Origin: Owenia fusiformis
Lineage: Eukaryota; Annelida; Polychaeta; Sabellida; Oweniidae
Direction of reading: 5' to 3'
Length of the DNA: 60,000 nt
Assembly: GCA_903813345.2 (NCBI GenBank)
Contig: CAIIXF020000011.1
Coordinates: 11,320,842-11,380,841, forward strand
The notes under the pieces are model-generated. The model had not been told where the DNA came from. It did no database searches and was given only the letters and a program-made list of their open reading frames with translations. Positions 59,794 through 60,000 of the stretch are shown in pieces; the first letter of the stretch is position 1, and each line of letters begins with the position of its first letter. The position numbers and the translations under genes are program-made.

Positions 59794-60000
59794 CTGAAAA
59801 GAGAACGAACAGGTCATACGGTCAAATCTCAATGAAAAGAGAATACTGTGCCATTGAAGAGAGAGAAAAATGGCTCATATAACATTTTTGAAGAAAAAAC
59901 AGTTTTACATAACTTACATTCACATATAGCTAGGCAAGGTATGTCCGGTTCCAGCCAATCCGAATACAGTATTTCATATAACTGTACTGCATTATGTAAT

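Overview
The window is animal (metazoan) DNA: AT-rich, with small exons, GT-AG introns and a very high load of MITEs, non-LTR retroelement debris and minisatellites. The gene content (Tollip, SLC22 transporters, a secreted beta-lactamase-like hydrolase, an ETX/MTX2 aerolysin-fold protein) suggests a marine invertebrate, perhaps an echinoderm, hemichordate or other deuterostome. The species cannot be fixed from sequence alone. I saw no bacterial operons, CRISPR, rRNA or tRNA.

Layout. 1-2.0 kb: repeats. 2.0-8.9 kb (+): a Tollip (Toll-interacting protein) gene with C2 and CUE domains, followed by a probable long 3' UTR. 9-18.3 kb: mostly non-coding, with several MITEs and a 25-bp minisatellite. 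18.4-19.2 kb (+): an ETX/MTX2 (aerolysin superfamily) protein on one coding exon. 20.7-35.5 kb (-): a complete SLC22-type organic ion transporter gene ('gene 1', about 560 aa). 37.2-42.1 kb (+): a seven-exon secreted serine beta-lactamase-like protein. 43.9-59.8 kb (-): a second, paralogous SLC22 gene ('gene 2'), whose first exon lies beyond the right edge. The two transporter genes share exon phases and nearly all exon lengths (104, 155, 169, 127, 215 and 191 bp), so they are tandem-type duplicates now separated by the hydrolase gene.

The most striking observation is a recurring structure rather than a gene. At least seven places in four independent genes carry direct duplications that span an exon-intron boundary, so each copy carries a spare splice donor or acceptor. 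These are: Tollip exon 4 acceptor (5 x 41 bp), Tollip exon 6 donor (3 x 90 bp), Tollip exon 7 acceptor (about 5-6 x 100 bp), SLC22 gene 1 exon 4 donor (4-5 x about 43 bp), hydrolase exon 3 acceptor (2 copies), SLC22 gene 2 exon 5 acceptor (about 14 x 126 bp) and SLC22 gene 2 exon 3 donor (18 x 82 bp). In gene 1 such a duplication sits exactly where a 169-bp exon, intact in gene 2, is split 87+82 by an extra AG|GT-flanked intron. That is the footprint expected from intron gain by tandem duplication. Gene 1 also has two adjacent full-length 155-bp copies of exon 3 that must be used alternatively, because using both would shift the frame.

Several transposons have readable boundaries: a LINE copy with a 17-bp target duplication and poly(A) tail, mariner-type fold-back elements with TA duplications (one fills nearly all of a Tollip intron, one abuts an exon acceptor), and two families with 5-bp target duplications.
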